Positions 10,905 through 22,020 of a stretch of DNA of 64,000 nucleotides are shown here, piece by piece. The stretch lies in contig CAUEEP010000750.1 in assembly GCA_958450365.1 (NCBI GenBank), forward strand, positions 558,001 to 622,000, in the 5' to 3' direction. Source of the DNA: Mesorhabditis belari (taxonomy: Eukaryota; Nematoda; Chromadorea; Rhabditida; Rhabditidae). A program made the translations under genes and the position numbers. The notes below the pieces were generated by a model. That model was not told where the DNA came from. It made no database searches and worked only from the letters and a program-made list of their open reading frames with translations. Position 1 is the stretch's first letter. The number at the start of each line of letters is the position of its first letter.

Positions 10905-12065
10905 TACTTGTCGTTTATACATTCACAAAGAATAATCTCTGTCAAGCATCCAACATTCGAGTCTTCTCGGTTATCGATTCTCGTTCGATTGATCGACTGA
11001 TCACTTCAGACGAGCACTCTACTTCACTGAACATAATCATCCCTCGAAAGTTGTCAGCTTCTTGCTTAACTGAGTTGAGTCGCTGTGGATGGTCCACAGA
11101 AACTCAACGGTTAAGCAAGACAAGTATCAAGATTTTTGACAATTAACTCTGAAGAGTTGGTTGTTAAAACATATTTGTTTGTTGAAACAACCAAATAAGC
11201 AAAATGTCGAAATCTTCGCTCCACTCAGGCATCATTGGATCAGATCCAGGCTCAGATCCAGGCACAGATCCAGGCACAGATCCAGGCACAGATCCAGGCT
11301 CAGATCCAAATAAACGAAATGTCGAGATCTTCGCACCACTCAGGCATCATTGGATCGATAGTTAAAGCGATGCGATACTCATTTCTTTGAGTCATTTCCT
11401 GATGAAAGCATGCAAGTTTCGGATTTTCGCGTTTCTTTAGACGACCGCGTGTGCTCACTGTCAAAGTGGTATTGTCAGGTGTGGCGCTGGATACCTGAAA
11501 TTTCAACCTTACTATTGAATTTGGCCTAATTTGGCATAAAATCTTGGCTTTGACTTGGCTTGTGCTGGAAAATCGGCTCTAGAAACCTGGCTTCAGGCCA
11601 AGATCCAAGCTCAGATCCAGGCTCAAATCCAGGCTCAAATCCAGGCTCAAATCGAGGCTCAGATCCAGACTCAGATCCAGGCCAAGATTCAGGTTCAGAT
11701 CCAGGCCAAGATCCAGGTTCAGATCCAGGCTCAGATCCAGGCTCAGATCCAAATAAACGAAATGTCGAGATCTTCGCTCCACTCAGGCATCGTTAGATCG
11801 ATAGTTAAAGCGATGCGATACTCATTTCTTTGCGTCGTTTCCTGATGAAAGTATGCGAGTTGCTGATTTTCGCGTTTATTTAGACCAAAATAAAGTGAAA
11901 CCCAATAAATCATAGAGAAATGGGCACTTGTCGGTTATACATTCACAAAGAATAATCTCTGTGAAGCATCCCACATCCGAGTCTTCTCGGTTATCGATTC
12001 TCGTTCGACTGATCAACCGATCACTTCAGGCGAGCACTCTACTTCACTGAACATAATCAAAAGTT
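10905..12065. repeat. Duplicated block with CAGATCCAGGCT arrays
   Basis: Two diverged direct copies of a few hundred bases each. Both contain TCGGTTATCGATTCTCGTTC (10967, 11987), AACGAAATGTCGAGATCTTC (11314, 11756) and AAAGCGATGCGATACTCATT. Within them, 12-bp repeats CAGATCCAGGCT occupy 11237-11308 and 11600-11752. The QIQAQIQ-type frames here come from the repeat. Nothing gene-like was seen in 10305-10905 or 12065-12360. Confidence 0.8.
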
Positions 12066-12359
12066 GTCAGCTTCTTGCTTAAGTCTCTGTGGATTGGGTT
12101 GAGTCTCTGTGGATGTCAAGACTTTCGTTTTCATCAAGATCATCCATAAAGATCAAGAAATCAAGATTTTCATCAAGAATCAGTTCCACCTAGACTACAG
12201 AGTTTAACAAAATTAATCGGACAAGAGTTTTAACTTTACAATCAGCTAACTTAATTCTATAGTTTTTATAATATAAATATCTTAATCTATTTGGAAATTA
12301 TTGAAAAGAAAAATTGGCTTTTAGCTTTCAAAAGCTTTCAAATCAAAAAAGTATCAAGT

Positions 12360-12605
12360 AAAATTGATTTTGACAGCGATTTCTGTACTTTTTTGCTTTC
12401 TTAAATTTGGTTCCCTATCTGCTTCTCTATCCAAACTTGGTTCCTTATTTCTCTTAAGTTCGTTCCCTATTTTTCTAAATTTGGTTCCTTTTCTCTCTAG
12501 ATTTGTTTCCTTTTCTCTCTAGATTTGTTTCCCTATCTGCTTCTCTATCTAAACTGGGTTCCTTGTCTCTCTTAAGTTGCTTCCCTATCTCTCTAAATTT
12601 GGTAT
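12360..12605. repeat. Pyrimidine-rich imperfect tandem repeat
   Basis: Irregular units combining TTTGGTTCCCTATCT, GCTTCTCTATC and TCTCTTAAGTT or TCTCTAGATTTG. About eight diverged copies. The 12605-13290 stretch downstream is AT-rich and shows no gene or clear repeat. Confidence 0.6.
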
Positions 12606-13295
12606 GCTAAGACTTAGATTAAGATTTATTATGAATTGTGACTTTTTTCAAAGAGAAAAAAGAGCTTTAAGAGCTTTAAGAGCTTATAGAAAAAGAGTTG
12701 TAGAAACGACTAACGAATAAACATTTAAACAAGTTTCTTTTTCGAGTAATTGTCTCAATCCTTTTAGACAACAATTTTAGCGTCACGTGTATCATTTTTA
12801 AAGAAGAAAAACTCTCGATTTTCTGTCTCATTTCCTCAAAAAGAAATCTCCTACAAAAGCCCCTAAACAAAAGGCGAAAAATCTCTAAATGTTGATGTTG
12901 AGAGAATTTTTTTTCACCAACTTTTTCCCTTTCGAGTTTTAAACAAAGCAAAATTTATTTCCATCAAAATGAGAGATTTTTTTTTGTTTCTTTTTTTGTC
13001 CGGAGTTCCTTTTCTTTCTTTTTTTTCTTTTTTCAACGGAAAAATAGAGAAATGACGTCATGGAATTGAGCGAAAAATGAAAGAAAAGAGGCAAACAATG
13101 AGTGAAATGAATGGGCTAATGAAAGAATGAAAATAATACTTGCAAATGATAAATAAATAGGATTTATTTTGAAATTAACATCAAAAAGAACGATCAGCAT
13201 AAGTTGACAGCTTTATTTGAAAAGTGTTTGACTCATTTTGAAGCAGTTATCTTCTTGTTTTTCTTGGCCCTAAAAATTAGATGAAACCATTGAGT

Positions 13296-13640
13296 TGCTG
13301 TGTAAAAAACGGAATTGTCATTTACCAGCGCTTTCGTTTTGTACGAGTCTGGTATCAAAATGTTGCCCTTCAATTGAGCTACAAGATAGCACAAAAAACT
13401 TTTCGAAAAACTTTTGCATAGTACAAGAAAAAAGGCCGCAAGCAGCGACTGTACATCGCAATACTAACGACGACGTAGTCGACATTCACTTTGCGGCCAT
13501 TTTTCTTGTACTAAACAAGAGTTTTTCTAAAGATTTTTATACTATCTTGTAGCTCAATTGAAGGGCTACATTTTGATATCAGACTCGCACAAAGCGAAAG
13601 CGCTGGTAAATGGCAATTCCATTTAGCGCAATTTTCGTTT
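13296..13640. repeat. Fold-back element, about 345 bp
   Basis: The left arm contains TTTACCAGCGCTTTCG, CTTCAATTGAGCTACAAGAT and GTACAAGAAAAAAGGCCGC. The right arm contains their complements GCGGCCATTTTTCTTGTAC, ATCTTGTAGCTCAATTGAAG and CGAAAGCGCTGGTAAA. No transposase. Probably a non-autonomous DNA element. Confidence 0.8.
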
Positions 13641-13644
13641 TTAC

Positions 13645-14310
13645 TAGGTTGAGGAAAAAGTCCTGTCTTAGCTGCGAAAAATTCAATTTTTATGGGCACT
13701 TTAATAACAAAAATACGAAGAATTATTCCATAAAGTATGGCCAATGATTATCTACGACTTTCTGTCATCAATCTGTCGATCAATCTGCAACCTTTCGAAT
13801 CTGCGCGAAGTACCAATCCTTCGATTTCGAATCAAAGAACTCTTGGCAAGCTTCAACTGCTTTAAATGCTTCCGTTTCCAGTAATAGCGGATCAAAACTC
13901 GAAGCTCTTTTTCTTGCAAACTCATTTGGAAAACAAAGATCAACATTGTTACAACAATATAAGCGCAAAAAATGGATATAAATTGTTTTTCGGAGTTGAG
14001 TTTTTCGCAGATCAAAATAGGAACCGTATTGGAACCGTGTTAGATCAAAAAAGGAACCGTATTGGAACAGTATTGGAACAGCAATGGAACCGTATTGGAA
14101 CCGTATTGGAATAAAATAGGAACCGTATTGGAACCGTATTAGATCAAAGTAGGAACCGTATTGGACCCGTATTGGAACCGTATTGGAATCGTGTTGGAAT
14201 AAAATAGGAGTCGTATTGGAACCGTATTGGATCACAAAAAGAACCGTATTGGAACCGTGTTAGATCAAAAAAGGAACCGTATTGGAACCAAAGCTTTTTC
14301 CTCAACCTAA
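13645..14310 (-). mobile_element. Deleted mariner with an internal minisatellite
   Basis: Inverted ends TAGGTTGAGGAAAAAG and CTTTTTCCTCAACCTA. On the minus strand near 13875-13790 the mariner C-terminal block FFDSKSKDWYFAQIRKVADR is readable. The rest of the transposase is gone and a GGAACCGTATT array occupies the interior. Confidence 0.75.
14016..14290. repeat. 11-bp minisatellite, unit GGAACCGTATT
   Basis: About fourteen GGAACCGTATT units, interrupted by GGATCAAAA or GGAATAAAAT spacers, lie inside the deleted mariner at 13645-14310. Confidence 0.9.
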
Positions 14311-14650
14311 TAGCCAACCGCCCAATCTTCATGATCCAAATTAGATAACTATTAAAAGAAAACTTTAAACTATAAACTTATAAAATGATCATAAACTAAT
14401 TAATTATAAAGTTTATTGTAAAATCACCTTTTAAACAATCGAAAGAGAGTACATGGGAAACAATCATAACCATCTTTTGTCTTGAATATCATTTACAAAA
14501 GGGAAATTGATATATTTTTTTGAAAAGAATCAATAGAGAAACACATTGTGAACACGGGAAATATGTAAATCTCGTTTGACTATCAATAATCTCTGCAAAA
14601 AGTTGAATAGGTGGAAAATGAAAGGGAAATGAAAGGGAAATGAAAGTAAA

Positions 14651-14870
14651 TGAACCTGGTGTTCGTCGACTACAAGAAGGCATTCGACTCTGTGACCACA
14701 GCGTGGACCACAGCGCAGCGACACAAGCTCTCCTCGACGCAGGGATTGACCTCGGATATATCCACGCCATACAAGACTGCTACACGGAGGCTACCACCAC
14801 CATCTTGATGTTTGAGAGGGAAGTCCACATCCGGATCAAGCTCGGGGTCCGCCAAGGAGACAGGAGCTAA
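14651..14870 (+). pseudogene. Non-LTR retrotransposon reverse transcriptase fragment
   Basis: LVFVDYKKAFDSV (RT motif with the first catalytic Asp) is followed, after a frame change, by QALLDAGIDLGYIHAIQDCY and KLGVRQGD, the usual order in LINE reverse transcriptases. The frame change comes from a small duplication of ACCACAGCG. Base composition is clearly more GC-rich than the flanks. 14311-14640 holds no recognisable feature. Confidence 0.8.
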
Positions 14871-14959
14871 AGTTAAATAGTTAAGTGTGATTCTTAATGT
14901 TATTAAGTGATGTTAAACGCTATTTTTACACTAAAGAAATATTGGAAAACTTTTCTTAA

Positions 14960-15165
14960 CAATTTTTAATAAAGAAAAGCGGCCAAATGACAGATTTCGC
15001 CGGAGAGATGTCGACGCTCATTAAAGCCCTTGTTAAATGAGTTGTATAAGTCGGTAAAATCCCATGGTGCTTTGGTGCTTGCGTCAGTTGGAAGGATACA
15101 CCATGGTAATGCGCGGCTCTCGGGGTAAACCCTAACCGAGTGACCCCAGTTTGATAATCGAGCTT
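14960..15165 (+). repeat. Interspersed repeat, GC-rich core
   Basis: Contains AATCCCATGGTGCTTTGGTG, GATACACCATGGTAA and GGGTAAACCCTAACCGAG. Related copies lie at 29230-29400 (inverted) and 53870-54065. Here it is preceded by a piece of the fold-back family containing CGCCGGAGAGATGTCGACGC. Origin unknown; possibly a SINE or LINE tail. Confidence 0.65.
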
Positions 15166-15309
15166 TGATTAAAAGCCATTTTTCAAATATTCTTGTAGAT
15201 TTTTATTAGAAAATCAAAAACATTTAAACCCTTTTTCAAATATTCAAAACTTTTACGAGTTTACAGAATCGATCATTTACTTTTACAATCGATCATTTAC
15301 TTTAGAAAA

Positions 15310-17240
15310 CCCAGATCACTTAGGAGAGAGAAAATGAATGAGTTTTCCATTTTGCGTCGGACGTCTTCAGCGCTTTGATTGACACAATTAGGTCTTTAGA
15401 TAAAATCTCCATCTGGAAAAAGGCCCCTAGAGATGTTAAAAACCAAAAGTGTAGATCGAAAGTCTAAAGAAAACAAAACGAAAACATAATGCCTGACTTT
15501 TGCTTTACTTTCTTACTTTCGCACTTACCTTGTAGATGAACTACGCGAGCCTTGCAGCGTCTCCAAAAATTTGTAAACCCATCAAATCACTCTAGCCGGG
15601 TGATTTTTATTCTTTTTATAATAAAATCAACGATATTAAAATAAAAAAAACAGGTGGTTGCCGTAAAAAATTTTTTATGGTCACCCGGTCGCGATTAATA
15701 CCCCCTTCGTGAACAAGAAATATACTGAACCTATTAAAAAGCTTACTAAGAGTTTGTTTATCAACAATTCAAATAGAGATAAGTTAAATATAAGTTAAAA
15801 GCCTCTGGGAAAAAGGACAAATTCAAATAGAGTAATATAAATGTCTGGCTGCTTTCAATAGGTTGTTTGGCGATTGTTTTAGCGGGCAGAAAGTCGCAAA
15901 ACGTCATTTTTAACTTAAAAAGGCATCAAGTCTTCGCAGAGTTGATCAATTTTTATTTTTTTGGTATCAAAATGATCTTTATAAACGTCCACACAAAAGT
16001 TATCGGTTTTGAGGGGGCAATCTTTCGACCACGCTGAAAACGAGCCGCCGAAAGTTGGTCGCTGGGAGCGAGTTGCTTGTAAAAGTGCGATTTTTTCGAT
16101 AAAACGCGATTTTTAAAAAATGTATCAGACGGATTTTGATTAATTTTTTCACCATTGAAATCAGCACATTTTTCTGCGTTGAATGGTTATTCAAACATGG
16201 AAAACAGATAGAGAACACGATTTCGCGCGGATGTGCCCCCCTTTAAGATAAAACTTGTAAAAACCTAAAGATAACGTAAACTTATAAAATAAAATTTTCG
16301 AAATTCTGCTTTTCATCTTCACATTTCTGGTTAGGCAATCTTCTTGCTAAAAGCCAGTCAATTGATAGTTCTGTTCTCGATGTTCACCAATAAATTCCGT
16401 GGTAATCTATGTACGGTTACAATACATAGATTACCACGGAATGAATTATGTGGCTCATAAATTGTAGTTGCTTTATTATGCTTACTAAAATGAAATGTCT
16501 GATGAGTCTGATGTGTCTGAAGTGTTTGGTGTCTGATGAGTGACGATCTTGTTTTTTCCAAGCCTTGCAGCGTCTCCAAAAATGTTGTAAACCCATCAAA
16601 TCACTCTAGCCGGGTGATTTTTATTCTTTTTATAATAAAATCAGCGATATTAAAATAAAAAAAACTTTTATAAAGGTGCCCAGATTGTGGAAAACTTCCG
16701 AGCGGTCAAAACACAGGACAAGAAAGAAAGATTGAATGGACAACAAATAGATCGAACATGACAGCAATCATCCGTTGTGGTTGTACTAATTATTCCCGAA
16801 CTCGTTGGTCCACGCAATCGTTTATTCCGGGAACTGAGACGCGAACTGGTAACGTCGCCTTGACTGGAGCAGCGCAACTAGCGCCCGTTGGCTTTGTCGA
16901 GTTATGGAGGCGAAATGACTGGATCTCCTCGACCGTAGGACGTCTTCAGCGCTTTGATTGACACAATTAGATCTTTTTTCCATTTGTGGTCGCTTGTGGT
17001 TTTAGTTTTCTCAAATAGGTGCCTTTTAGCTGAGGTGTCTGATGAGTGACGATCTTGTTTTTCTCCAAGCCTTGCAGTGTCTCCAAAAATGTTGTAAACC
17101 CATCAAATCACTCTAGCCGGGTGATTTTTATTCTTTTTATAATAAAATCAGCGATATTAAAATAAAAAAAACAGGTGGTTGCCGTAAAAAAATTTTTTAT
17201 TGTCATTAAAATCGGCCGCGATTAATACCCCCTCCCCCCT
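15310..17240. repeat. Three copies of a 150-180 bp dispersed repeat
   Basis: Copies at about 15545-15715, 16560-16670 and 17065-17235 share TCACTCTAGCCGGGTGATTT, TATTCTTTTTATAATAAAAT and (in the outer two) AACAGGTGGTTGCCGTAAAA. A second block, GACGTCTTCAGCGCTTTGAT, occurs at 15361 and 16941. The remaining sequence, including 15720-16330, shows no gene. Confidence 0.75.
16660..16960. other. Unassigned coding-like island
   Basis: Less AT-rich than its surroundings. Open on + as MTAIIRCGCTNYSRTRW up to a stop at 16961, and also open on the minus strand. No splice sites or motif decide between them. It could be a fragment of a retroelement or a dead exon; I do not assign it. Confidence 0.25.
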
Positions 17241-17860
17241 TTAATCATTTTCCTTGAGCTCTTCATTTTCAATTGAAAAAAAAGACTCAATTTAAATTAA
17301 ATCGTTTACACAACTTTAAAATTCGTTCAGCACTCAATTAAGATGTATTTGACTGTAAAATTCTTAGCGTTTAGCGTAAATGCACATGAAAAACTATGAT
17401 ATCAGTTTTAAAGCTTTTTTTTGTGAATCTATCGACAACTTTGTAACGTTTTATTTCCGTTTTATATTGTCATTTTCACTTTTCAAATGTTTTTTTGTTG
17501 AAAACAATGAATAGAAACATCTATAAATGAGAATTGCAATTAAATTTTAGCAAGAAATGATTGAAAAAACAATGAAAGAATTAGAATTGAAGTTCTTGAA
17601 CTTTTCGTTTTTGTTTTAATGGGCTCACAGGAAAGCTTCTATTGCCAAAATGATATATTCAATGGAGCAGATGAGATTTTATTGAGGCTTTATGGCTACA
17701 CGAAAGATTCTGTTTTTAAGCGTCCACTGTTGACCGTTTGACTGTCGAGGCGGCAAATTGAAGAGGAGAATGCAGAGACTAAAAAGATGAAAAGAAGGAA
17801 ACGTTTATAGCCCTTTATAACCCCTTAGACGTTTATAACCCTTTTAGAAGAAAGCTTAGC
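17240..17860. other. No feature seen
   Basis: AT-rich intergenic sequence with no coding motif, inverted repeat or tandem repeat that I could support. Confidence 0.4.
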
Positions 17861-17863
17861 CTG

Positions 17864-17947
17864 CGAGCTCATAGCTCAATGGTAGAGCTCTCCACCCAGG
17901 GCACTGCCGTTGAGCAAACGGTCCCGGGTTCGACCCCCGGTGTGTCG
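17864..17947 (+). other. Degenerate tRNA-like sequence
   Basis: It has good pol III boxes: TAGCTCAATGGTAGAGC (A box, D arm) and CCCGGGTTCGACCCCCGG (B box, T arm). GCCGT-TGAGCAA-ACGGT folds as a 5-bp stem with a 7-nt loop resembling an Ala (AGC) arm. But 17 extra bases follow the D stem, the variable loop is missing, position 33 is G, and the acceptor stem is mismatched. Probably a tRNA pseudogene or tRNA-derived repeat. Confidence 0.5.
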
Positions 17948-17989
17948 TTTTGAATTAATTCCTTTTGAAATCTCATTTTAAAACTTTAG

Positions 17990-18214
17990 TGGTTGATGGA
18001 TGGCCTTCAAAGCTGTTCAAAGCTCAAAAGAGTCAAGTCTGCCAAGGCAAATACGACGACCTACGTTTGCAAATTGCGAAAGATCAGTGTGGGGATTGTC
18101 GAGTAGTAGAATTGTCTGAGTATTGTGCCGCTGTAATCGTTGGGTAAGTCGATTCGCAGAAATCTCGTTTGCAGCCATTTAATCAGTGTGATCGAGTGTG
18201 TGATGATCATCTAA
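17990..18214 (+). CDS. 3' end of an unidentified gene (two exons)
   Basis: Exon 17990-18143 follows AACTTTAG and ends at GG/GTAAGT. It encodes VDGWPSKLFKAQKSQ, then a Cys-containing stretch with KYDDLRLQIAKDQCGDC and ELSEYCAAVIVG. A 31-bp intron (18144-18174, ending GTTTGCAG) leads in phase to a short last exon ending at TAA 18212-18214. The 31-bp intron is in line with other tiny introns in this window. Upstream exons were not found within 17240-17860, so the gene is incomplete or a remnant. No family recognised. Confidence 0.45.
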
Positions 18215-18639
18215 ATAATCCAAACTTTTATTCAAATTTTTTTGAGGCGATCATCGAGATAATAGGGCTGGTTTGGGTCAAAAAAAAATTTAAGCTCATA
18301 TATCTTTCCAAAAATAAAAGGATTGCAAGCCTTAGCTAATAAGTGTTATATACTATTTTAAAGCCCTAAATCTCCTCTACAAAATAATGCATAAAGATTT
18401 TGAATTGAATTGATTATTGGGGACTTTAGTGTTAAAGAGAAACCGCTGGTCGAGTCTCAACCTGAGCATATCTGCGCCTGCTGGCAACTCTCATCGCTTT
18501 TACAGATCTTTTTACTTGAAATTTTTTCATTATACCCTAAAGTCTCGAGTATAAGTTCTGCCTTAATTTACATTCGCTTTAATTGCTTTGAATTTCTTTT
18601 TGTTGGGTTTTTATACATTTTTATTGTTATATAAACTTT

Positions 18640-19040
18640 TATTATTGTTCTTGGAGCGCGGGATGACTACAGGGTGACAGCCTATCACCATTGCTATTTG
18701 TTATGTGCATGGATACATCCAGACGATAGTGTTGAAGAAGACGCTGGAAAGCATCTCTTTCGACCGTCGACGTGGACTTTGGCCGGATGAAGAGGCCAGG
18801 GAGGGATCCATAAGACTGAGCACCGGAGAGGAGCAGGGCGGACACGCCGAGCCACGGCCAGGGCCAGGGCCGAGCCACACCCGGAGCAACAAATAACAGC
18901 ATAAAATTGCTATAACCCTCAATAAATCTACTTCTATTATTGTTCTTAAAAAGCAAAAAAGTTATGCTGCAGCGGGGTTCGAACCCTCGACACACGGCAC
19001 CGGAGACAGCCGTCAATTTGCATGCGAAAACCAAACAGAA
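18640..19040. other. GC-rich segment with a tRNA-like B box on the minus strand
   Basis: 18700-18895 is GC-rich and open on + (HGYIQTIVLKKTLESISF to a stop at 18896), with an overlapping minus frame. It resembles the LINE-derived pieces in composition only. At about 19018-18960 on the minus strand are ACGGC/GCCGT pairing, GAGGGTTCGAACCC (B box) and a T run nearby, suggesting a tRNA-derived repeat. 18215-18640 shows nothing. Confidence 0.3.
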
Positions 19041-20082
19041 CTTATACTCGCGACTTTAGGGTAATAAGAATATACATTATTGAATATTTATACAAAAAAT
19101 TAAACGATCTGCTTAGATTCTATCGAGTATAAACTGGCTACTTTCAATATAAGATGTCATTTTTGAAAGCAAACATGGCTTTTTTTTAGTTGTAGCCTTT
19201 GTTTTGACTTTAGCCCTTTGTTTTAGCATTTTAGACCACTGATCGATTGTTTGTTGTTCTTAACAATAGCATCTTCTATCTATCTTGATTTTAAGCTCCA
19301 AAAATCGATGTTCTTCTCGAGTAATCATCACGTTTGTGGGGAGCAAAACGAGGGAGAAAAGGAGATGGGAGAAGCCAAAATCATAAAGATTGACCGACTT
19401 AGAAGAAAGTTATGGTGAGTTAAGCAAAGGGCCAAGTTGCGCAAAAAAAATGCAGAAATTAGTCTACCCCGAAAAACTTTGAAAACAAAGCTTTTCAATA
19501 ACTTTTAAAAGTCATTTTTAAGAGAAATCATTTGGTTATCTAATGAAAAAATCGTATTTGATTCTTATAATTTTGGTTTTTGACTTAATCAATTAGAAAA
19601 TGAATTTGAGTGATAGATTTAATAGTCAAAATACTACTTACCATGATCAAAAGTTTCCGATCGCCGTTTCCTTTATGAGCTGAGATGGCATTTGTTTTCT
19701 AAGCAAAAAAAAAATTATTGCACTAGTGTTTCTACAAAAGTTTTGCTCTTGCTCTTAGCTCTTAGAAAAATGCTCTTAGCAAAACAAAAACAAAAACAAA
19801 CCAGTTTTCTAATCTTCAGAAAAACGAAAAAATCGATGACGAGGGAGATACCGCTCGAAATTGGCGCCGAGAATGTATAATAGAAATCGTGCCAAAATAA
19901 GTTAAGACTCGAGCTCCAGTAGTAGTAGGACATTTCGAGATAACTGGATGGACTGAAATATGTGCCTCCATAGCAAACAAGACCAGTTTCACGATTAACT
20001 TCTGAAAGAAATAGAAATTAACTTCTGAAAGTAATAAGATTAAATCGATGTGTAAATTTTTTTGCTTTAAAACGTCAATAAG
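19040..20082. other. Intergenic, with a short copy of the 32-33 kb fold-back repeat
   Basis: 19374-19480 contains ACTTAGAAGAAAGTTATGGT, AAGTTGCGCAAAA and TAGTCTACCCCG. These match the inverted element in intron 1 of kinase A (32030-33430). The rest shows no supported feature. Confidence 0.6.
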
Positions 20083-20086
20083 TATA

Positions 20087-22018
20087 TGTCGTAACCGATA
20101 ATGAATTAAATGATTTCGCTAGCGAAAATCATATGATTCATTATCGATCATTTGAATCATTTGAATCATTCATCACCGGCTAGCCGATTATGAATGAAAG
20201 TATTCTAGAAATTTGTCGTCAAATGCAAATTATTTTTTATGTTGTATTTGGTAAAATCCCAATTCCCCCAGTTCGAGTACGGATTGGCAACTTTCCCCAT
20301 TTCGACCAAGAATTTAAATGTTTTGAACCGTAATACTACGTAGTACTTACTAGTTACTACGTAATACTTACTAGTTACCACTTGTTAATCATGCTTTATA
20401 CTTTCGAACAAAGTTTAAGAGTTTTCACGTTTTCACGTTTTTAACTTTTGTCTTTTATATTTTCATCGGACTAAATTTTCTTTTTAGGATTGAGGATCGA
20501 TTTGCTGAAACCTTTACAAGCATTACAACTGCACAAATGGATGTTTGAATGAACGGTGTGCCTATCGAAAAGCCAATGTCCTTTGCAATAGCCGATGTCA
20601 CCATAGCAATTCCTGCTTGAACAAGCGATAATTTTGTAAACCTTTGTTAATCTTTTGGCTTATTGATTTTGTTATTGTTGTTATGTTTATCGTTATTGTT
20701 TAACTCCAGAAAGGAATTGTTATTGTTGTTACCACTTGTTAATCATGCTTTATACTTTCGAACAAAGTTTAAGAGTTTTCACGTTTTCACGTTTTTAACT
20801 TTTGTTTTTTATCATTTCATCGGACTAAATTTTCTTTTTAAGATTGAGGATCGATTTGCTGAAACCTTCATGCAATATCAATCTCAAAGAAAGAAGATTT
20901 TGATACCGTCTGCTGACAAATACAATGAAATCATTGTGAAAATCAAAGAATTCAGCAAGGGAAACGATAAGAACGATAAGAAAAAAATCACGCGATGATG
21001 TCAACTTGCTAAATCGTTTCTCTCTTCGATACGAACAGGACCAGGCGAATCTCTACAGTCACGGGCAAAACAATCAACCAAAGCGAGTGGTCAAGAAGGA
21101 GGAGCTCTTCAATCTACTGATGGAGACTCACAAACGACTAGGACACGCTGGACGCGATACTATGTGGAAGGAACTTCGCGACTATCATGAAATATCAAAG
21201 GAGATTATTGAAATTTTTGTCAAGCTTTGTGATGAATGCGAGCTGAAGAAGGGTATACCCAAGAAAGGAATTGTTATAAAACCAATTGTGACAAAAGAGC
21301 AAAATGAGCGATGTCAAATCGATTTGGTTGACCTTCAATCGGTGCCCGACGGTGACTACAAGTTTTTGATGATTTACCAGGATCATCTCACAAAATTTGT
21401 AATCCTTCGTGCATTAAAATCAAAAACAGCCTTTGAGGTGGTGAATCACTTGATGGAGATATTTGGAACTCGTTTTTGTTTTTTTTTGATGATTTGAAGT
21501 GAAGTGCTGAAGAAATGCCACATGTTGAGACGTCGTTTCGAGCCGCTGTTGGAGCCGAACCTTTGACTGGATCGCAAGGTGTGTCTATTTTAATCTAGTT
21601 CAACGATATTAAGTCAAATTCATTTCAAAATTAATACTATTTTTTATTTTTGGCCATAAGCATTACAACTGCACAAATGGATGTTTGAATGGACGGTGTG
21701 CCTATCGAAAAGCCAATGTCCTCTGTAATAGCCGATGTCACCATAGCAATTCCTGCTTGAACAAGCGATAATTTTGTAAACCTTTGTTAATCTTCTGGCT
21801 TGTTGATTTTGTTATTGTTATTGTTGTTATGTTTATCGTTATGGTTTAACTCTAGATAATTTGTTAATATGTTTTCGTTTACATTCAATAAACGTGGTTA
21901 AAACGTCAGGAGTTACCTTGACAACAACAGCACTAAACAATTAAATATCAACATAATAATTTGCATTTGACGGCAAATTTCTAGAAAAAACTACTTTCAT
22001 TCATAATCGGCTACGACA
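20087..22018 (+). mobile_element. Ginger-like integrase DNA transposon, copy 1
   Basis: Ends TGTCGTAACCGATAATGAAT and TTCATAATCGGCTACGACA, bounded by the 4-bp target duplication TATA (20083-20086 and 22019-22022). TGT...ACA ends with an integrase gene are typical of Ginger-type DNA transposons. The left end has a long inner segment of small inverted repeats (GATTTCGCTAGCGAAAATC) that the right end has lost. A 200-bp block beginning GCATTACAACTGCACAAATG occurs twice (about 20518-20720 and 21659-21860), showing an internal duplication. Confidence 0.8.
20843..21497 (+). pseudogene. Truncated integrase of the Ginger-like element
   Basis: After RFAETFMQYQSQRKK the frame shifts near 20990 and continues RFSLRYEQDQANLYSHG. 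It then reads HKRLGHAGRDTMWKEL and LCDECELKKG, an HHCC zinc-binding module, and CQIDLVDLQSVPDGDYKF with the first catalytic Asp of the DDE core. The frame ends soon after LMEIFGTRF, before the second Asp and the Glu. No active integrase is encoded here. The family is clear; the exact clade is not. Confidence 0.75.
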
Positions 22019-22020
22019 TA

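Noticed and set aside
11555..11845. QIQAQIQ-repeat protein
   Set aside because: Pure translation of the CAGATCCAGGCT minisatellite, with no start context or conserved flank.
18642..19034. 130-residue minus-strand ORF as a gene
   Set aside because: Overlaps a tRNA-like B box and a GC-rich island that is also open on the + strand. No splice sites, motif or conserved partner.
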